DNA from: Tamilnaduibacter salinus
Lineage (GTDB): Bacteria > Pseudomonadota > Gammaproteobacteria > Pseudomonadales > Oleiphilaceae
Length of the DNA stretch: 64,000 bases
Direction: 5' to 3'
Assembly (NCBI RefSeq): GCF_003096655.1
Contig: NZ_QEKQ01000002.1
Location: 1-64,000 of the forward strand
Shown: positions 25,769 to 36,483 of the stretch, in pieces
How the letters are laid out: each line of letters starts with the position of its first letter
How positions within the stretch are numbered: position 1 is the first letter of the stretch
Program-made: the position numbers and the translations under genes
The notes under the pieces: model-generated
What the model was told of the DNA's origin: nothing
Seen by the model: the letters and a program-made list of their open reading frames with translations, nothing else
Database searches by the model: none

Positions 25769-26926
25769 ATGAAAAAACCGGTCTATCTGGATTATGCGGC
25801 CACCACGCCTGTGGACCCCGTCGTGGCCGAGAAAATGGCGGAGTGCCTGACGCTGGACGGCGTTTTTGGTAACCCCGCGTCCCGCTCCCACGCCTATGGT
25901 TGGCAGGCCGAAGCCGTTGTCGAGAATGCCCGGCGGCAGGTCGCAGACCTGATTGGATGCGACAGCCGCGAAATCGTGTGGACCTCCGGCGCGACCGAAT
26001 CGGACAACCTGGCCATCAAGGGCGTCGCCTCCCGTTATCCGGGAGGCCATATCATCACCTCCCGCATTGAGCACAAGGCGGTCGTGGACACCTGTGAGTG
26101 GCTGGAATCCCGGGGGCATCCCGTGACATGGCTGACACCGGATGAGTCCGGTCGTGTGTCGGCTGATCAGGTGCGCGAGGCACTGCGGGAAAATACCTGT
26201 CTGGTTTCGCTGATGTGGGTGAATAATGAAATCGGCGTTCTGAATGACATCGACGGCATCGGCCGGATGCTGCGAGAACAGGGCATTCTTTTCCACGTCG
26301 ATGCAGCCCAGGCGGCAGGCAAGCACCCCATTGATCTGTCCCGGACCTGCGTGGACCTGCTTTCGTTGTCCGGTCATAAGGTTTATGGCCCCAAGGGCGT
26401 GGGCGCCCTCTATGTGCGCCGCTCCCCGGATGTGCGCATTGATGCCCACATCCATGGCGGTGGTCATGAGCGTGGCATGCGTTCAGGAACCCTGCCGACC
26501 CACCAGATCGCCGGGATGGGGCTTGCTTTCCAGAAGGCGGAAACGGTTCTGGACGAAGAGCGCGTGCAGCTGCAGGGGCTGAGGGAACGATTTCTTGACG
26601 GCCTGTCGGCCATGCCGGGTGTCACATTGCACGGCAGTGCTGAACAGACCGTCCCCGGCATCATCAATCTTGGGTTTGATGGTTTGGATGGTGAGTCGCT
26701 GATGCTCGGGCTCCGGGATCTGGCAGTGTCGTCCGGCTCTGCCTGCGCCTCGGCCACCATGGAGCCGTCTTACGTATTGCGGGCACTCGGGGTGCCGGAT
26801 GATCGGGCCCACGGGTCGCTGCGTTTCTCGCTGGGGCGTTTCACCACCGGTGAAGAGATTGACTTCGCCGTGGAGCGCATTCAGGCCGTCGCAACGCGGT
26901 TACGGGAGCGTCATGTGGCGCCGTGA
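25769..26926 (+). CDS. iscS: Cysteine desulfurase IscS, short C-terminus
   Basis: A 385-residue PLP enzyme that takes sulfur from cysteine for Fe-S clusters and thiolated t[42 protein letters not shown], the PLP lysine in [11 protein letters not shown], and the catalytic loop [17 protein letters not shown] are intact. It ends RLRERHVAP about 19 residues before the E. coli end (404), lacking the tail that contacts IscU. The expected next genes iscU, iscA, hscBA and fdx are absent; ndk follows. Confidence 0.95.
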   Translation: MKKPVYLDYAATTPVDPVVAEKMAECLTLDGVFGNPASRSHAYGWQAEAVVENARRQVADLIGCDSREIVWTSGATESDNLAIKGVASRYPGGHIITSRIEHKAVVDTCEWLESRGHPVTWLTPDESGRVSADQVREALRENTCLVSLMWVNNEIGVLNDIDGIGRMLREQGILFHVDAAQAAGKHPIDLSRTCVDLLSLSGHKVYGPKGVGALYVRRSPDVRIDAHIHGGGHERGMRSGTLPTHQIAGMGLAFQKAETVLDEERVQLQGLRERFLDGLSAMPGVTLHGSAEQTVPGIINLGFDGLDGESLMLGLRDLAVSSGSACASATMEPSYVLRALGVPDDRAHGSLRFSLGRFTTGEEIDFAVERIQAVATRLRERHVAP

Positions 26927-26935
26927 GGCGAGCGG

Positions 26936-26964
26936 TAGGCACGTGAGGGTATCCCGCGTATAAT
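26936..26964 (+). promoter_or_regulatory. Predicted ndk promoter
   Basis: A perfect -10 TATAAT (26959-26964) and a 4-of-6 -35 TAGGCA (26936-26941) with a 17-base spacer lie 45 bases before the ndk ATG, right after iscS ends. This would make ndk independent of iscRS transcription. Confidence 0.55.
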
Positions 26965-27008
26965 CGCCGCTCACCATATGACAGCGAATAACCAGATGGA
27001 GAACGATA

Positions 27009-27437
27009 ATGTCCGTTGAGCGCACGCTCTCAATCATCAAGCCCGACGCCGTTGCCAAGAATGCCATTGGCGAGATCGAGACCCGTTTTGAGAAAGCTGG
27101 CCTGCAGATTGTTGCCGCCAAGATGATCCATCTGAGCCAGGAGCAGGCGGAAGGGTTCTACGCCGAGCACAAAGAACGGCCTTTCTTCCCGGATCTGGTG
27201 GCGTTCATGACCTCCGGCCCGGTCGTTGTTCAGGTGCTGGAAGGCGAGAACGCCATTGCGAAGAATCGGGACCTGATGGGAGCGACCAACCCGGAAGAAG
27301 CCGAGCCGGGTACGATTCGCGCGGACTTCGCCAAGTCCATCGACGCCAATGCGGTTCACGGCTCTGATTCCCCGGAATCCGCCGAGCGCGAAATCGCCTA
27401 TTATTTCAATGACAACGAGATCTGCCCGCGCGGCTGA
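27009..27437 (+). CDS. ndk: Nucleoside diphosphate kinase
   Basis: A 142-residue Ndk that balances NTP and dNTP pools by a phosphohistidine intermediate. [20 protein letters not shown] opens it; [39 protein letters not shown] holds the active-site histidine (NAVHGSDS). Length matches the bacterial family. A GGAG site lies before the ATG. Confidence 0.98.
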   Translation: MSVERTLSIIKPDAVAKNAIGEIETRFEKAGLQIVAAKMIHLSQEQAEGFYAEHKERPFFPDLVAFMTSGPVVVQVLEGENAIAKNRDLMGATNPEEAEPGTIRADFAKSIDANAVHGSDSPESAEREIAYYFNDNEICPRG

Positions 27438-27447
27438 TTGTCGTTGA

Positions 27448-27472
27448 CCGGGGCCGGCCTGGCCGGCCCCGG
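27448..27472. other. 25-base perfect palindrome after ndk
   Basis: CCGGGGCCGGCC, one T, then its reverse complement. There is no T-run on either side, so it is not a standard terminator; it sits 10 bases after the ndk stop and could act as an mRNA end-stabilising hairpin before rlmN. Confidence 0.5.
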
Positions 27473-27499
27473 GTACACGAAGCACTGAGGTTTCTGGTC

Positions 27500-28612
27500 A
27501 TGACGACGCCCGAAGATAAGGTCAATCTGCTGGGGATGCCCCGGGCGAAGCTGGAGTCGTTCTTTGAGTCGCTCGGCGAAAAGAAGTTCCGGGCGCGCCA
27601 GCTTCTGCTCTGGATGCACCACCGGGGTGTCGATGACTTTGACCAGATGACGGATGTCAGCAAAAAGCTGCGCCAGAAGCTCAAGGAAGTGGCGGAAATC
27701 CGCGGTCCTGAGGTGGTCTACGACGAGACCTCGAAGGATGGCACCCGTAAGTGGGTCATGCGGATGGACAGCGGTAACAGTGTCGAAACCGTGCTTATTC
27801 CCGACGGGCAGCGAGGCACGCTCTGCGTCTCAAGCCAGATTGGCTGTAGCCTGGATTGTACCTTCTGCTCAACCGGTAAGCGTGGGTTCAACCGAAACCT
27901 GACAGCGGCGGAAATCATTGGCCAGGTTTGGGTTGCGCGGCGGGCCTACATGCCGTTTGAGGATCCGACCGACCGGCCGGTAACCAACGTCGTCATGATG
28001 GGAATGGGGGAGCCGCTTCTCAACTTCGAGAACGTGGTGGATGCCATGAATCTCATGATGGAGGACCTGGCCTACGGTATCTCCAAACGGCGTGTGACGC
28101 TCAGTACATCCGGAGTGATTCCCAAGCTGGATCGGCTGGGGGAAGTCAGCGACGTATCGCTGGCCATCTCCCTGCACGCGCCCAATGATGAGTTGCGCAA
28201 TGAATTGGTGCCGCTGAACAAGAAATACCCCATCGCGGATCTTCTGGCGGCAACCCGGCGTTATCTGGATCGGTTGCCGGACCGCCGTAAGGTCACCATT
28301 GAGTACACCGTCATTGAAGGGGTGAATGACCAGCCGGAGCACGCCCGGCAGTTGTCCCGGCTGTTGAAGGACATCCCCTGCAAGATCAACCTGATTCCGT
28401 TCAATCCTTTTCCCGAAAGTGATTTCCGTCGCCCTGAGGCATCGGCGACGCGCCGGTTCCAGTCGATTCTCCATGAGGATGGGCACATCACGACGGTGCG
28501 CACCACGCGGGGTGACGACATCGATGCCGCTTGTGGCCAGTTGGTCGGCCAGTTCGAGGATCGGACGCGCCGCAGTGAGCGTTACATCCCGGTTCACCAT
28601 GTGGCGTCGTGA
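27500..28612 (+). CDS. rlmN: Dual-specificity rRNA/tRNA methyltransferase RlmN (radical SAM)
   Basis: A 370-residue enzyme that methylates C2 of adenosine 2503 in 23S rRNA and adenosine 37 in some tRNAs. The radical-SAM cluster motif is [30 protein letters not shown] and [15 protein letters not shown] follow. The methyl-accepting cysteine near the C-terminus is in [11 protein letters not shown]. Gene order ndk-rlmN-pilW is conserved in related bacteria. Confidence 0.97.
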   Translation: MTTPEDKVNLLGMPRAKLESFFESLGEKKFRARQLLLWMHHRGVDDFDQMTDVSKKLRQKLKEVAEIRGPEVVYDETSKDGTRKWVMRMDSGNSVETVLIPDGQRGTLCVSSQIGCSLDCTFCSTGKRGFNRNLTAAEIIGQVWVARRAYMPFEDPTDRPVTNVVMMGMGEPLLNFENVVDAMNLMMEDLAYGISKRRVTLSTSGVIPKLDRLGEVSDVSLAISLHAPNDELRNELVPLNKKYPIADLLAATRRYLDRLPDRRKVTIEYTVIEGVNDQPEHARQLSRLLKDIPCKINLIPFNPFPESDFRRPEASATRRFQSILHEDGHITTVRTTRGDDIDAACGQLVGQFEDRTRRSERYIPVHHVAS

Positions 28613-28664
28613 TCCCGGGAACTCAGATCTGCTATAACAATCAGGGATAAAAGGAAGAAACACG

Positions 28665-28686
28665 ATGCCCTTCCGGGCATTGTTTG
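28665..28686 (+). terminator. Weak hairpin between rlmN and pilW
   Basis: ATGCCC (28665-28670), loop TTCC, GGGCAT (28675-28680), then TGTTTG. The 6-base stem and poor T-run suggest partial termination or attenuation at most. A TATAAC upstream (about 28633) could be a promoter -10 for pilW. Confidence 0.3.
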
Positions 28687-28720
28687 ATGTGGGACGAAAG
28701 AATAGAGGGGGTGCGATACA

Positions 28721-29524
28721 GTGAGAGCGTTTGGGAGCCGGCGTGCCTGGCATTATCCACTGATCGTATTGCTCACCCTGATGCTTGGTGGCTGTGTCAC
28801 GACCACCACCAGCCCGTTCGCTGAAGACGCCAACGCGGAAAAAGCGGTCAGCGACTATGTTCGCCTCGGCACCGCTTACATTTCTCAGGGCAATTATGAG
28901 CGCGCCCGGGAGCACCTTCGACGCGCTTTGGAGATCGACCCCGAGAGCTCTGAGGCGCTGGCCACCCTTGGCCTTGTCCACCAGTCCGATGGCGAGCATG
29001 CTCTGGCGGAACAGTCCTACCGCCAGGCCCTTGACAATGACCCCTCCTATACCCGCGGGCGCGTCTATTTCGGAACCTTTCTCTACAATCAGGGCCGATT
29101 TGACGAGGCTGTGAGCCAGTTTAAGCGGGCGTCCACGGATACCGATTACAATGATCGCGCTTCGGTGTTCCAGAGTCTCGGCAAAAGCTATGAAGCGCTG
29201 GAGCAGAACGCCGACGCAACATCCGCCTACCGGCGCGCTGTCGAGATTTCCCGGGGCAACCCGCAATACCTGTTGTCCCTGTCCGGTGCGCTGGTCCGGA
29301 TGGAGCAATATTCGCAAGCGAGCCGGTATTACAGTCGGTTAAGACGTATGATGGCCCGCAACAAGAATCTCAGACATTCGCCGGAAAGCCTGCTGACCGG
29401 AATTCGGATTGCCCGTCATTTTGGCAACAAGGACCGGGAGGCGAGCCTCGCGCTGCTGCTTGAAAAAGAGTACCCGCAGTCCGAGGAGCTGAAGGCGTAT
29501 CGACAACTGGCAACGAAACCATGA
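28721..29524 (+). CDS. pilW: Type IV pilus assembly lipoprotein PilW/PilF
   Basis: A 267-residue lipoprotein: signal peptide with lipobox LGGC (Cys25), then six TPR-type repeats (VRLGTAYISQGNYERAREHLRRALEIDP, SEALATLGLVHQSDGEHALAEQSYRQALDNDP and so on). PilW/PilF guides the PilQ secretin into the outer membrane. It starts with GTG at 28721 behind an AGAGGGGG site. The last 4 bases overlap rodZ. Confidence 0.93.
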   Translation: MRAFGSRRAWHYPLIVLLTLMLGGCVTTTTSPFAEDANAEKAVSDYVRLGTAYISQGNYERAREHLRRALEIDPESSEALATLGLVHQSDGEHALAEQSYRQALDNDPSYTRGRVYFGTFLYNQGRFDEAVSQFKRASTDTDYNDRASVFQSLGKSYEALEQNADATSAYRRAVEISRGNPQYLLSLSGALVRMEQYSQASRYYSRLRRMMARNKNLRHSPESLLTGIRIARHFGNKDREASLALLLEKEYPQSEELKAYRQLATKP

Positions 29525-30603
29525 CGGACGACGAACAAGAACCCATGGGGGCAGCCAGGGACGGGGACACGGGCCGAAGGCTCAGGGAAGCGCGCGAAAC
29601 GGCCGGCTACTCGGTCACGGAGGTCGCGGAGCAACAGAATCTGCGACCGGCCATTATCGAAACCATTGAGGCCGGCGAGTACGACCAGATTGATTCGGAA
29701 TTGTTTCTCAAGGGGTACGTGCGATCCTATGCGGGGTTGCTCGGGCTCGATGCCGATGCCGTGATACAGGTGTTGGATGAGGAACTGGAACCGCTACGGG
29801 AGGAAGCTGAGCAGGCCCGCCGTAACGACCCGCTGGAAGAGATCGAGCGTCGCAAGCGTCAGAAGCAGCGCATCGCCCGTTGGACGGCGGGGCTGGTTTT
29901 GGCGGTCCTGGCGGGCTGGTTCCTCTACTGGTTCGCTCAGAGCGATCTGGCCCGGTCTGGCGGTCAGATGCTCGAACAGACGATGCAGCAGGAAGCGGCC
30001 GAAGAGGCTGAGCCGTCTGGTGAGCCGGCGGATACGCCGGAGAGTGGAGACGCTGCAGCGCCGGGCGACGGTCCGATGAGTGGCGCGCCTTCCGGATCGG
30101 AAGAAAGCGACACGGCCGTGCAGGAGGATGGGCTGACGGACACGGGGGCGGTGGATGACCCCATGCCGGCGGCCACTCAGGACACGCCTGAGCCGGTCAC
30201 CGAGCCTCCTTCGACAGAGTCCGATGAGGGCCCACCGGAGAGGGAAGAGCCGAGCTCCGGCAGCGGTGTTGATGCGGAGCCGAATGCGGACACGAGCGTG
30301 ACAGAGCCTGATACAATGGCGTCTGTCAGCACCGGAACACCAACGTCCCCGACGAGTCACAACATCGTCATCGACTTCTCGGGAGACTGTTGGGTGCAGA
30401 TTGAGGACGGCGGGCGCACGGTGGTGTCCGGATTGCAACGGGCCGATGACGAAGTGCGTTATACCGGGACCGGCCCGTTCCGGATCGTGCTGGGGGCCGT
30501 GGATGTCGCCAGCGTGAGATTTGATGGGGAAGCGGTTGATCTGTCAGACATTCCCGCACCCAGTAACCGGGCCGTCCTGACCCTTGGTAATGACAATGCC
30601 TGA
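29521..30603 (+). CDS. rodZ: Cytoskeleton protein RodZ
   Basis: A 360-residue single-span protein: cytoplasmic HTH (about residues 19-88: RRLREARETAGYSVTEVAEQQNLRPAIIETIEAGEYDQ), positively charged juxtamembrane RRKRQKQR, TM about 118-138 (LVLAVLAGWFLYWF), a periplasmic Glu/Pro/Thr-rich linker, and a C-terminal DUF4115 beta domain (FSGDCWVQIEDGGRTVVSG). RodZ links MreB to the elongasome. Overlaps pilW by 4 bases. Confidence 0.93.
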   Translation: MTDDEQEPMGAARDGDTGRRLREARETAGYSVTEVAEQQNLRPAIIETIEAGEYDQIDSELFLKGYVRSYAGLLGLDADAVIQVLDEELEPLREEAEQARRNDPLEEIERRKRQKQRIARWTAGLVLAVLAGWFLYWFAQSDLARSGGQMLEQTMQQEAAEEAEPSGEPADTPESGDAAAPGDGPMSGAPSGSEESDTAVQEDGLTDTGAVDDPMPAATQDTPEPVTEPPSTESDEGPPEREEPSSGSGVDAEPNADTSVTEPDTMASVSTGTPTSPTSHNIVIDFSGDCWVQIEDGGRTVVSGLQRADDEVRYTGTGPFRIVLGAVDVASVRFDGEAVDLSDIPAPSNRAVLTLGNDNA

Positions 30604-30634
30604 TGGCAACGAGAAGGCCTGACGCCAGGAAACT

Positions 30635-31756
30635 ATGAAGCACGAATCACCGATCAAACGTCGCCAGTCACGGCAGATCCACGTGGGCAATGTCCCGGTT
30701 GGTGGTGACGCGCCCATTTCTGTCCAGACCATGACCAACACGGAAACCTGCGACGTCGACGCGACGGTGGGCCAGATTGAGGCCGTTCAGCAGGCGGGGG
30801 CGGACATCGTCCGGGTGTCCGTGCCGAGTATGGAGGCGGCCGAAGCGTTCCGTGAGATTCGCAAACGCGTGACCGTGCCGCTGGTGGCGGACATCCACTA
30901 CGATCACAAGATTGCGCTCAAGGTCGCTGACTACGGCGTCGACTGTCTTCGCATCAACCCCGGTAACATTGGGCGCGACGACCGGGTCAAGGCGGTGATC
31001 GACGCGGCGAAACACAACGGCATTCCGATCCGTGTGGGCGTCAATGCCGGTTCGCTCGAAAAGAGCCTGCAGCGCAAGTATGGGGAGCCGACCCCGGCCG
31101 CGCTGGTGGAGTCGGCCATGCGCCACATCGACCTGCTGGACCGGCACAACTTCCCGGATTTCAAGGTCAGCATGAAGGCCTCCGAGGTGTTCATGGCGGT
31201 GGACGCCTACCGGCAGATCGCCAGCCAGATCGAGCAGCCGTTGCATCTGGGCATCACCGAGGCCGGTGGCTTCCGGTCCGGAACGGTCAAGTCGTCCATT
31301 GGCCTGGGCATTCTGTTGATGGAAGGCATCGGCGACACGCTGCGGGTGTCGCTGGCGGCGGACCCGGTGCAGGAAGTCAAGGTCGGGTTTGATATGCTCA
31401 AGAGCCTGCGCCTGCGCAGCCGGGGCATCAATTTCATTGCCTGTCCAAGCTGTTCCCGGCAGAATTTCGACGTCATCGGCACGATGAACGAGCTGGAATC
31501 CCGTCTGGACGACGTCAACACATCCCTGGATGTGGCGGTGATCGGCTGTCTGGTGAACGGCCCGGGGGAGGCGAAGGAGGCCGACCTGGGACTGACCGGC
31601 GGTTCCCCGAAACACCTGATGTATGTCGGTGGCGACAAGGACCGAAAGCTGGACAATGACCGTCTCGTGGACAACCTCGAAGAGATGATCCGCGAGGAAG
31701 CGGAGAAAAAGGAAAAAGCCGAGCAGTCCATCATTGCCCGGACAAGCAGCGACTGA
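30635..31756 (+). CDS. ispG: 4-hydroxy-3-methylbut-2-en-1-yl diphosphate synthase
   Basis: A 373-residue IspG (GcpE), the [4Fe-4S] enzyme before last in the MEP isoprenoid route. [24 protein letters not shown] starts the TIM barrel; the cluster cysteines are in [11 protein letters not shown] and [20 protein letters not shown]. It needs Fe-S clusters and so depends on the assembly genes upstream. It follows rodZ by 31 bases. Confidence 0.97.
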   Translation: MKHESPIKRRQSRQIHVGNVPVGGDAPISVQTMTNTETCDVDATVGQIEAVQQAGADIVRVSVPSMEAAEAFREIRKRVTVPLVADIHYDHKIALKVADYGVDCLRINPGNIGRDDRVKAVIDAAKHNGIPIRVGVNAGSLEKSLQRKYGEPTPAALVESAMRHIDLLDRHNFPDFKVSMKASEVFMAVDAYRQIASQIEQPLHLGITEAGGFRSGTVKSSIGLGILLMEGIGDTLRVSLAADPVQEVKVGFDMLKSLRLRSRGINFIACPSCSRQNFDVIGTMNELESRLDDVNTSLDVAVIGCLVNGPGEAKEADLGLTGGSPKHLMYVGGDKDRKLDNDRLVDNLEEMIREEAEKKEKAEQSIIARTSSD

Positions 31757-31852
31757 CTGAGACCAAAGGGCTGACAGGCCTCTGCGATGGCCGGCATCGA
31801 CCGGCCATCTTTCGTTGTGACCGACTAACACAGACAGAACTGGAAACCGATT

Positions 31853-33151
31853 TTGGGAAAAATCAACGCGATTCGGGGAATGAACGACATCCTGCCGGAC
31901 CAGTCCCCGACCTGGCAGTATCTGGAACGCACCACGGCTCGTATTCTCCACGGTTATGGCTACCACGAAATCCGCATGCCGGTCGTGGAACAGACCGACC
32001 TGTTCAAGCGCTCCATCGGTGAAGTGACGGACATCGTCGAAAAGGAGATGTACACCTTTGAGGACCGCAACGGCGACAGCCTGACGCTTCGTCCCGAAGG
32101 GACCGCCGGCTGCGTCCGGGCGGCGGAGCAGCACGGCCTGCTGTACAACCAGGTTCGCAAGCTCTGGTATACCGGCCCGATGTTCCGCCACGAACGCCCT
32201 CAGAAAGGACGCTATCGCCAGTTTCACCAGATCGGCGTGGAATGCTTCGGTCTCAGTGGTCCGGACATTGATGCCGAAGTGCTGCTGATGACGGCCCGGC
32301 TCTGGAAGGCGCTGGGCCTGACACCTCACGTTCGTTTGGAGATCAACTCCATCGGTACGCCCGAAGCTCGCAGGGCCTATCGCGAGGCGCTGGTGGCCTA
32401 CCTGTCCGACTATCGGGACGAGCTGGACGACGATAGCCAGCGTCGGCTGGAAACCAATCCACTGCGTATCCTCGACTCCAAGGCCCAGCACACCCAGGCG
32501 CTGCTGAAGGACGCCCCGGTTCTGGCGGACTATCTGGACGACGAATCGCGTGATCATTTCGACGGCCTCTGCCGTCGCCTGGACGCTGCCGGGCTGGAGT
32601 ACGCTGTCAATCCCGGACTGGTGCGCGGTCTGGATTATTACGGCAAGACCGTCTTCGAGTGGGTGACCGACAGCCTGGGCGCGCAGGGAACCGTGTGCGC
32701 TGGTGGCCGCTACGATGGCCTCGTGTCCCAGCTCGGTGGCAAGCCAACGCCGGCCGTCGGCTTCGCCATGGGGATGGAACGACTGGTTCTGATGCTGGAA
32801 TCGCTGGATTTGATACCGGACTCGGTGAATGACCGGGCGGATCTGTACGTCCTCGGAATGGGAGAAGCAGGCGAAGCGGAGGCGGCGCGGCTTAGCGAAC
32901 ATCTCCGTGACGCCATGCCGGACCGGATGATTCTGACCCATTGTGGGGGCGGTGGTTTCAAGAGCCGGATGAAGAAGGCGGACCGGAGCGGCGCTGCCGT
33001 AGCGCTGATCCTCGGCGAGGATGAGCTGTCCGGCGATACGGTGACGCTGAAACCCTTGCGCTCCGGCGAGGAACAACGCACCGTATCCCGGTCTGAACTG
33101 ACAGAGACCTTGGCCGGCCTGCTGTCGCCGGTCAGTGAATCAACGGCCTGA
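31853..33151 (+). CDS. hisS: Histidine-tRNA ligase
   Basis: A 432-residue class II synthetase. [12 protein letters not shown] begins the family; motif 2 is [25 protein letters not shown], histidine loops are [12 protein letters not shown] and [14 protein letters not shown], motif 3 is [12 protein letters not shown], and the last ~90 residues are the anticodon domain. The start is a TTG at 31853; no ATG lies before the conserved KINAIRG, and the upstream GGAAAC is a weak ribosome site. Confidence 0.96.
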   Translation: MGKINAIRGMNDILPDQSPTWQYLERTTARILHGYGYHEIRMPVVEQTDLFKRSIGEVTDIVEKEMYTFEDRNGDSLTLRPEGTAGCVRAAEQHGLLYNQVRKLWYTGPMFRHERPQKGRYRQFHQIGVECFGLSGPDIDAEVLLMTARLWKALGLTPHVRLEINSIGTPEARRAYREALVAYLSDYRDELDDDSQRRLETNPLRILDSKAQHTQALLKDAPVLADYLDDESRDHFDGLCRRLDAAGLEYAVNPGLVRGLDYYGKTVFEWVTDSLGAQGTVCAGGRYDGLVSQLGGKPTPAVGFAMGMERLVLMLESLDLIPDSVNDRADLYVLGMGEAGEAEAARLSEHLRDAMPDRMILTHCGGGGFKSRMKKADRSGAAVALILGEDELSGDTVTLKPLRSGEEQRTVSRSELTETLAGLLSPVSESTA

Positions 33152-33162
33152 GAGAGGATGGC

Positions 33163-33813
33163 ATGCAAAGCGAAGAAGAACAGATAGCCACCATCAAAAA
33201 CTGGTGGAAGCGGAACGGGACCTCCCTGCTGTTGGGCGTTGGTCTGGCACTGGCCCTGGTCTTTGGCTGGCAGGCCTGGCAGCAGCATCAGGCGGAGCAG
33301 ATGAGTGCGGCCGGCTCCCAGTACCAGCAGTTGCTGACGGCGGCGACCAAACAGCAACCGACCGACAAGGACGCGGAGACCATTCGCTATGTGGCTGAGG
33401 CGCTGCGCAACGACTTTGCGGACACGCCCTATGCGGTCTATGGCACGTTGATCCTGGCCGGTCATCAGGTGACCGAGCAGGGTAAGCCTGAGGCCGCAGC
33501 GGACTCGCTCAAATGGGCACTGTCCCGGGCCGAGAGTGGTCCGCTGAAGCTGCTGGTGCGTCAGCGACTGGCCCAGGCCCAGTTCGCAGCCGAGCAGCCG
33601 GATGCGGCGCTCGCCACGCTTAATGAGGCAGGGGAGACCGGTGCATTCACGGCACTCTACGCGGAACTTGAGGGCGATATCCTTCGCGCCCAGGGCAACG
33701 CTGAGGAGGCACGTGAGGCGTACAAGCGCGCCAGTGAGGCGGCTTCCGGCCCAACCGCAAGCCCGATGCTGCAACTGAAAATGGCCGATATGGCCATCCC
33801 GGAGGATGCCTGA
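33163..33813 (+). CDS. yfgM: YfgM family tetratricopeptide protein
   Basis: A 216-residue protein with a cytoplasmic N-terminus (SEEEQIATIKNWWKRNG), one TM (TSLLLGVGLALALVFGWQAW) and a periplasmic TPR-like region (ALATLNEAGETGAF, AQGNAEEAREAYKRASEAA). YfgM associates with SecYEG and periplasmic chaperones in E. coli. Between hisS and bamB as usual; ends one base overlapping bamB. AGAGGATGGC lies before its ATG. Confidence 0.93.
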   Translation: MQSEEEQIATIKNWWKRNGTSLLLGVGLALALVFGWQAWQQHQAEQMSAAGSQYQQLLTAATKQQPTDKDAETIRYVAEALRNDFADTPYAVYGTLILAGHQVTEQGKPEAAADSLKWALSRAESGPLKLLVRQRLAQAQFAAEQPDAALATLNEAGETGAFTALYAELEGDILRAQGNAEEAREAYKRASEAASGPTASPMLQLKMADMAIPEDA

Positions 33814-34976
33814 TGCCCGCAGCGCTGAAGCGCGCCGCCCTCAGCCTTGCCGCACTGTCCGTCGCAGCGTTGCTGACGGCCTGTGGCTCGACCGACAGTT
33901 TTGAAGAACCGGCGCCGCTTCCGGAAATCTCCGCTTCTGTCTGGCTTGAGACGGCATGGGACCGGTCGGTTGGCGACGGTCACGACGAGCAACTGCTGTT
34001 CCTCCAGCCGGCGCTGGTCGAGGGCACCCTCTACGCCGTATCGGCCGATGGTGAGCTCCAGGCCGTTAACCCGGACAACGGTGAGCTGCAGTGGGAGCGG
34101 GAGCTGCCGGAGCGCATTCTGGCCGGCGTTGGCGCCGACCAGTCCCGTCTCTTCCTCGGCTCCCGGGATGGCAAACTGCTCGCCCTGTCACGGACGGATG
34201 GCGCCTCTGACTGGTCCGCGTCCTTGCCCAGTGAAGTGGTTGCGCCGCCCCAGTCGAACGGCGACGTCGTCGTGGCCCATACCATTGATGGCAAAGTCCT
34301 TGGTTTCGATGCCGCCAGTGGTGAGCGGCGGTGGCAGTACGATGGCCAGATTCCGGTCCTGAGTTTCCGCGGTAATGCCACGCCCCGGGTGGGAGCCGAC
34401 CTGACATTGGTGGCGTTTGCCAACGGGCAAGTGGTCGCGCTCGACAGCGCCACCGGCGAGCCGGCCTGGCAGTACCGGGTCGGTGAGCCTGTGGGCCGTA
34501 CGGAGCTGGAACGCCTTGTTGATGTCGACGGGACGCCGCTGGTCCGGGATGGTGTCGTCTACGTCACCGGCTATCAGGGCAAGGTGGCGGCGCTGGACCT
34601 CACCAGCGGCCAGGAGCTCTGGAGCCGGGAATCGAGCAGTCTGGAATCGCCGGAGCTGGCGTATGGCAACGTCTTTGTCTCTGGCTACGATGGCGTCATC
34701 CGGGCGTTCAGTCTGAACAGTCGCCAGGAACTCTGGGCTCAGTCACAGCTGGAGTGGCGGCGGGTTACCGGCCTGCTGGCGGTGGATGGCGTGTTGCTGA
34801 CCGGCGATTTCGAAGGGTATATCCACATCCTGTCCCAGCTCGATGGATCTCTGCTGGGACAGCGTGAAGTGGACGACGAGGGCCTGCGTGTCCCCATGCT
34901 CCGCTATGAGGATATGGCCATCGTCTACAGCAACAGTGGCGAGCTGGTCGCCTACCGTATTCAGAAGCAGGATTGA
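33813..34976 (+). CDS. bamB: Outer membrane protein assembly factor BamB
   Basis: A 387-residue lipoprotein with lipobox LTAC (Cys24) and an eight-bladed PQQ-type beta-propeller whose blades repeat the pattern AVNPDNGELQWERELPE, GFDAASGERRWQYDGQ, ALDSATGEPAWQYRVG, ALDLTSGQELWSRESS. BamB is a scaffold of the BAM complex that inserts outer-membrane barrels. Start overlaps yfgM by one base; der follows after 3 bases. Confidence 0.96.
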   Translation: MPAALKRAALSLAALSVAALLTACGSTDSFEEPAPLPEISASVWLETAWDRSVGDGHDEQLLFLQPALVEGTLYAVSADGELQAVNPDNGELQWERELPERILAGVGADQSRLFLGSRDGKLLALSRTDGASDWSASLPSEVVAPPQSNGDVVVAHTIDGKVLGFDAASGERRWQYDGQIPVLSFRGNATPRVGADLTLVAFANGQVVALDSATGEPAWQYRVGEPVGRTELERLVDVDGTPLVRDGVVYVTGYQGKVAALDLTSGQELWSRESSSLESPELAYGNVFVSGYDGVIRAFSLNSRQELWAQSQLEWRRVTGLLAVDGVLLTGDFEGYIHILSQLDGSLLGQREVDDEGLRVPMLRYEDMAIVYSNSGELVAYRIQKQD

Positions 34977-34979
34977 TCC

Positions 34980-36407
34980 ATGCCCCGTCCCGTGATTGCG
35001 CTGGTGGGCCGCCCGAACGTCGGCAAGTCCACGCTATTCAACCAGATGACCCGCACACGGGATGCCCTGGTGGCGGACTTTTCCGGCCTGACCCGGGATC
35101 GAAAGTACGGTGAGGGCCGGTATGAGGGCCACCGCTTCATCGTCATCGACACCGGGGGTCTGAGCGGTGATGATGCCGGCCTCGACGCCGAGATGGCCCG
35201 TCAGTCACTGCAGGCCGTGGACGAGGCGGATCAGGTTCTGTTTCTGGTCGATGGCCGTGCGGGGCTGACCGCCGGTGACCACCTGATTGCCGAGCAGTTA
35301 CGCCGGCATGGAAAACCCGCCCACCTGGTGGTGAATAAGACCGATGGTCAGGACCCGGAAATGGCGGCGGCCGAGTTCTATGAGCTGGGTTACGAGTCCG
35401 TGTTCCTGATTGCGGCCTCCCACAATCGCGGTGTTCGCAGCATGCTCGAATCGCTCTTCCCGGACATGCTGGAAGAGCCGGAGGAAGATGAGGCCGACAA
35501 ATGGCCCGGTATCCGGATTGGAGTGGTGGGTCGTCCCAACGTGGGCAAATCCACACTCACGAACCGTCTGCTGGGCGAAGAGCGGGTGGTGGTTTACGAC
35601 CTGCCGGGCACGACCCGCGACAGTATCTACATTCCCTATGAACGCCACGGTGAAGAATACACACTGATCGACACCGCCGGGGTCCGACGTCGCAAGAACG
35701 TCAACGAGGCCGTTGAGAAGTTCTCCATCATCAAAACCCTGCAAGCGGTTGAAGACGCCCATGTGGTGGTCGTGGTGGTGGATGCGCGGGATGGTCTTGT
35801 CGATCAGGATCTGCACCTGATCGGCTTCGTGCTGGAGGCCGGTCGGTCGCTGGTGCTGGCGTTCAACAAGTGGGATGGCATGAGCGTCGAAGACCGCGAG
35901 AGCGTCAAACGGGAAGTGGACCGGCGTCTGCCGTTTGTGGGCTTTGCCGACAAGCATTATATCTCCGCGCTCCACGGCTCAGGGGTCGGTCTGCTGTACG
36001 ACTCCATCCACGAGGCGTATGACTCCGCCATGACAAAGTGGCCCACACGGCGCCTGACGGAGATCCTTCAGGGTGCAGTGCAGCAACATCAGCCCCCGGT
36101 GGTGCGCGGTCGCCGGGTCAAGCTGCGCTACGCTCATCAGGGCGGGTCCAATCCGCCCCGGATTGTTGTCCATGGCAATCAGGTCGAGTCACTCCCGGAC
36201 GCTTACCGGCGCTTTCTGGAGAACACGTTCCGCAAGGTTCTGGACATCTGGGGCACACCGATCCGGTTCGAGTTCCGGTCCGGTGAGAACCCCTATGCCG
36301 GTAAGCCGAACGAGCTCAATGCCCGTCAGAAGGCCCGAAAGTCCCGCATGATGCGGCATGTGAAGAAGAACGAGAAAAAGAAGAAGCAGAAGAAGCGCCG
36401 GGGCTGA
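34980..36407 (+). CDS. der: GTPase Der (EngA)
   Basis: A 475-residue protein with two tandem GTPase domains: first P-loop [14 protein letters not shown] (about 9-22) with NKTDG, second [16 protein letters not shown] (about 185) with NKWDG, and a C-terminal KH-like domain ([23 protein letters not shown]). The tail is very basic ([17 protein letters not shown]), as expected for a 50S ribosome assembly factor. It ends the long + strand block. Confidence 0.98.
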   Translation: MPRPVIALVGRPNVGKSTLFNQMTRTRDALVADFSGLTRDRKYGEGRYEGHRFIVIDTGGLSGDDAGLDAEMARQSLQAVDEADQVLFLVDGRAGLTAGDHLIAEQLRRHGKPAHLVVNKTDGQDPEMAAAEFYELGYESVFLIAASHNRGVRSMLESLFPDMLEEPEEDEADKWPGIRIGVVGRPNVGKSTLTNRLLGEERVVVYDLPGTTRDSIYIPYERHGEEYTLIDTAGVRRRKNVNEAVEKFSIIKTLQAVEDAHVVVVVVDARDGLVDQDLHLIGFVLEAGRSLVLAFNKWDGMSVEDRESVKREVDRRLPFVGFADKHYISALHGSGVGLLYDSIHEAYDSAMTKWPTRRLTEILQGAVQQHQPPVVRGRRVKLRYAHQGGSNPPRIVVHGNQVESLPDAYRRFLENTFRKVLDIWGTPIRFEFRSGENPYAGKPNELNARQKARKSRMMRHVKKNEKKKKQKKRRG

Positions 36408-36438
36408 CCCCCGGCCCGCCCGTTGCCCATCGTCGCCG

Positions 36439-36468
36439 GGACGCTGTCACATCCCTGAGACAGCGTCC
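36439..36468. terminator. Hairpin between convergent der and pta
   Basis: A perfect 10-base stem GGACGCTGTC / GACAGCGTCC with a 10-base loop in the 76-base gap between converging genes. There is no T-run, but the place fits a shared 3' end structure. Confidence 0.45.
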
Positions 36469-36483
36469 TGCATTGCCCGTCTG

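Noticed and set aside
30668-33076. An 802-codon open frame on the - strand
   Set aside because: It lies wholly opposite ispG and hisS, has no family motif and a His/Gln/Arg-rich antisense composition typical of shadows in GC-rich DNA.
36439-36468. A classic rho-independent terminator for der
   Set aside because: The stem is good but there is no T-run, so it is reported only as a hairpin with moderate confidence.
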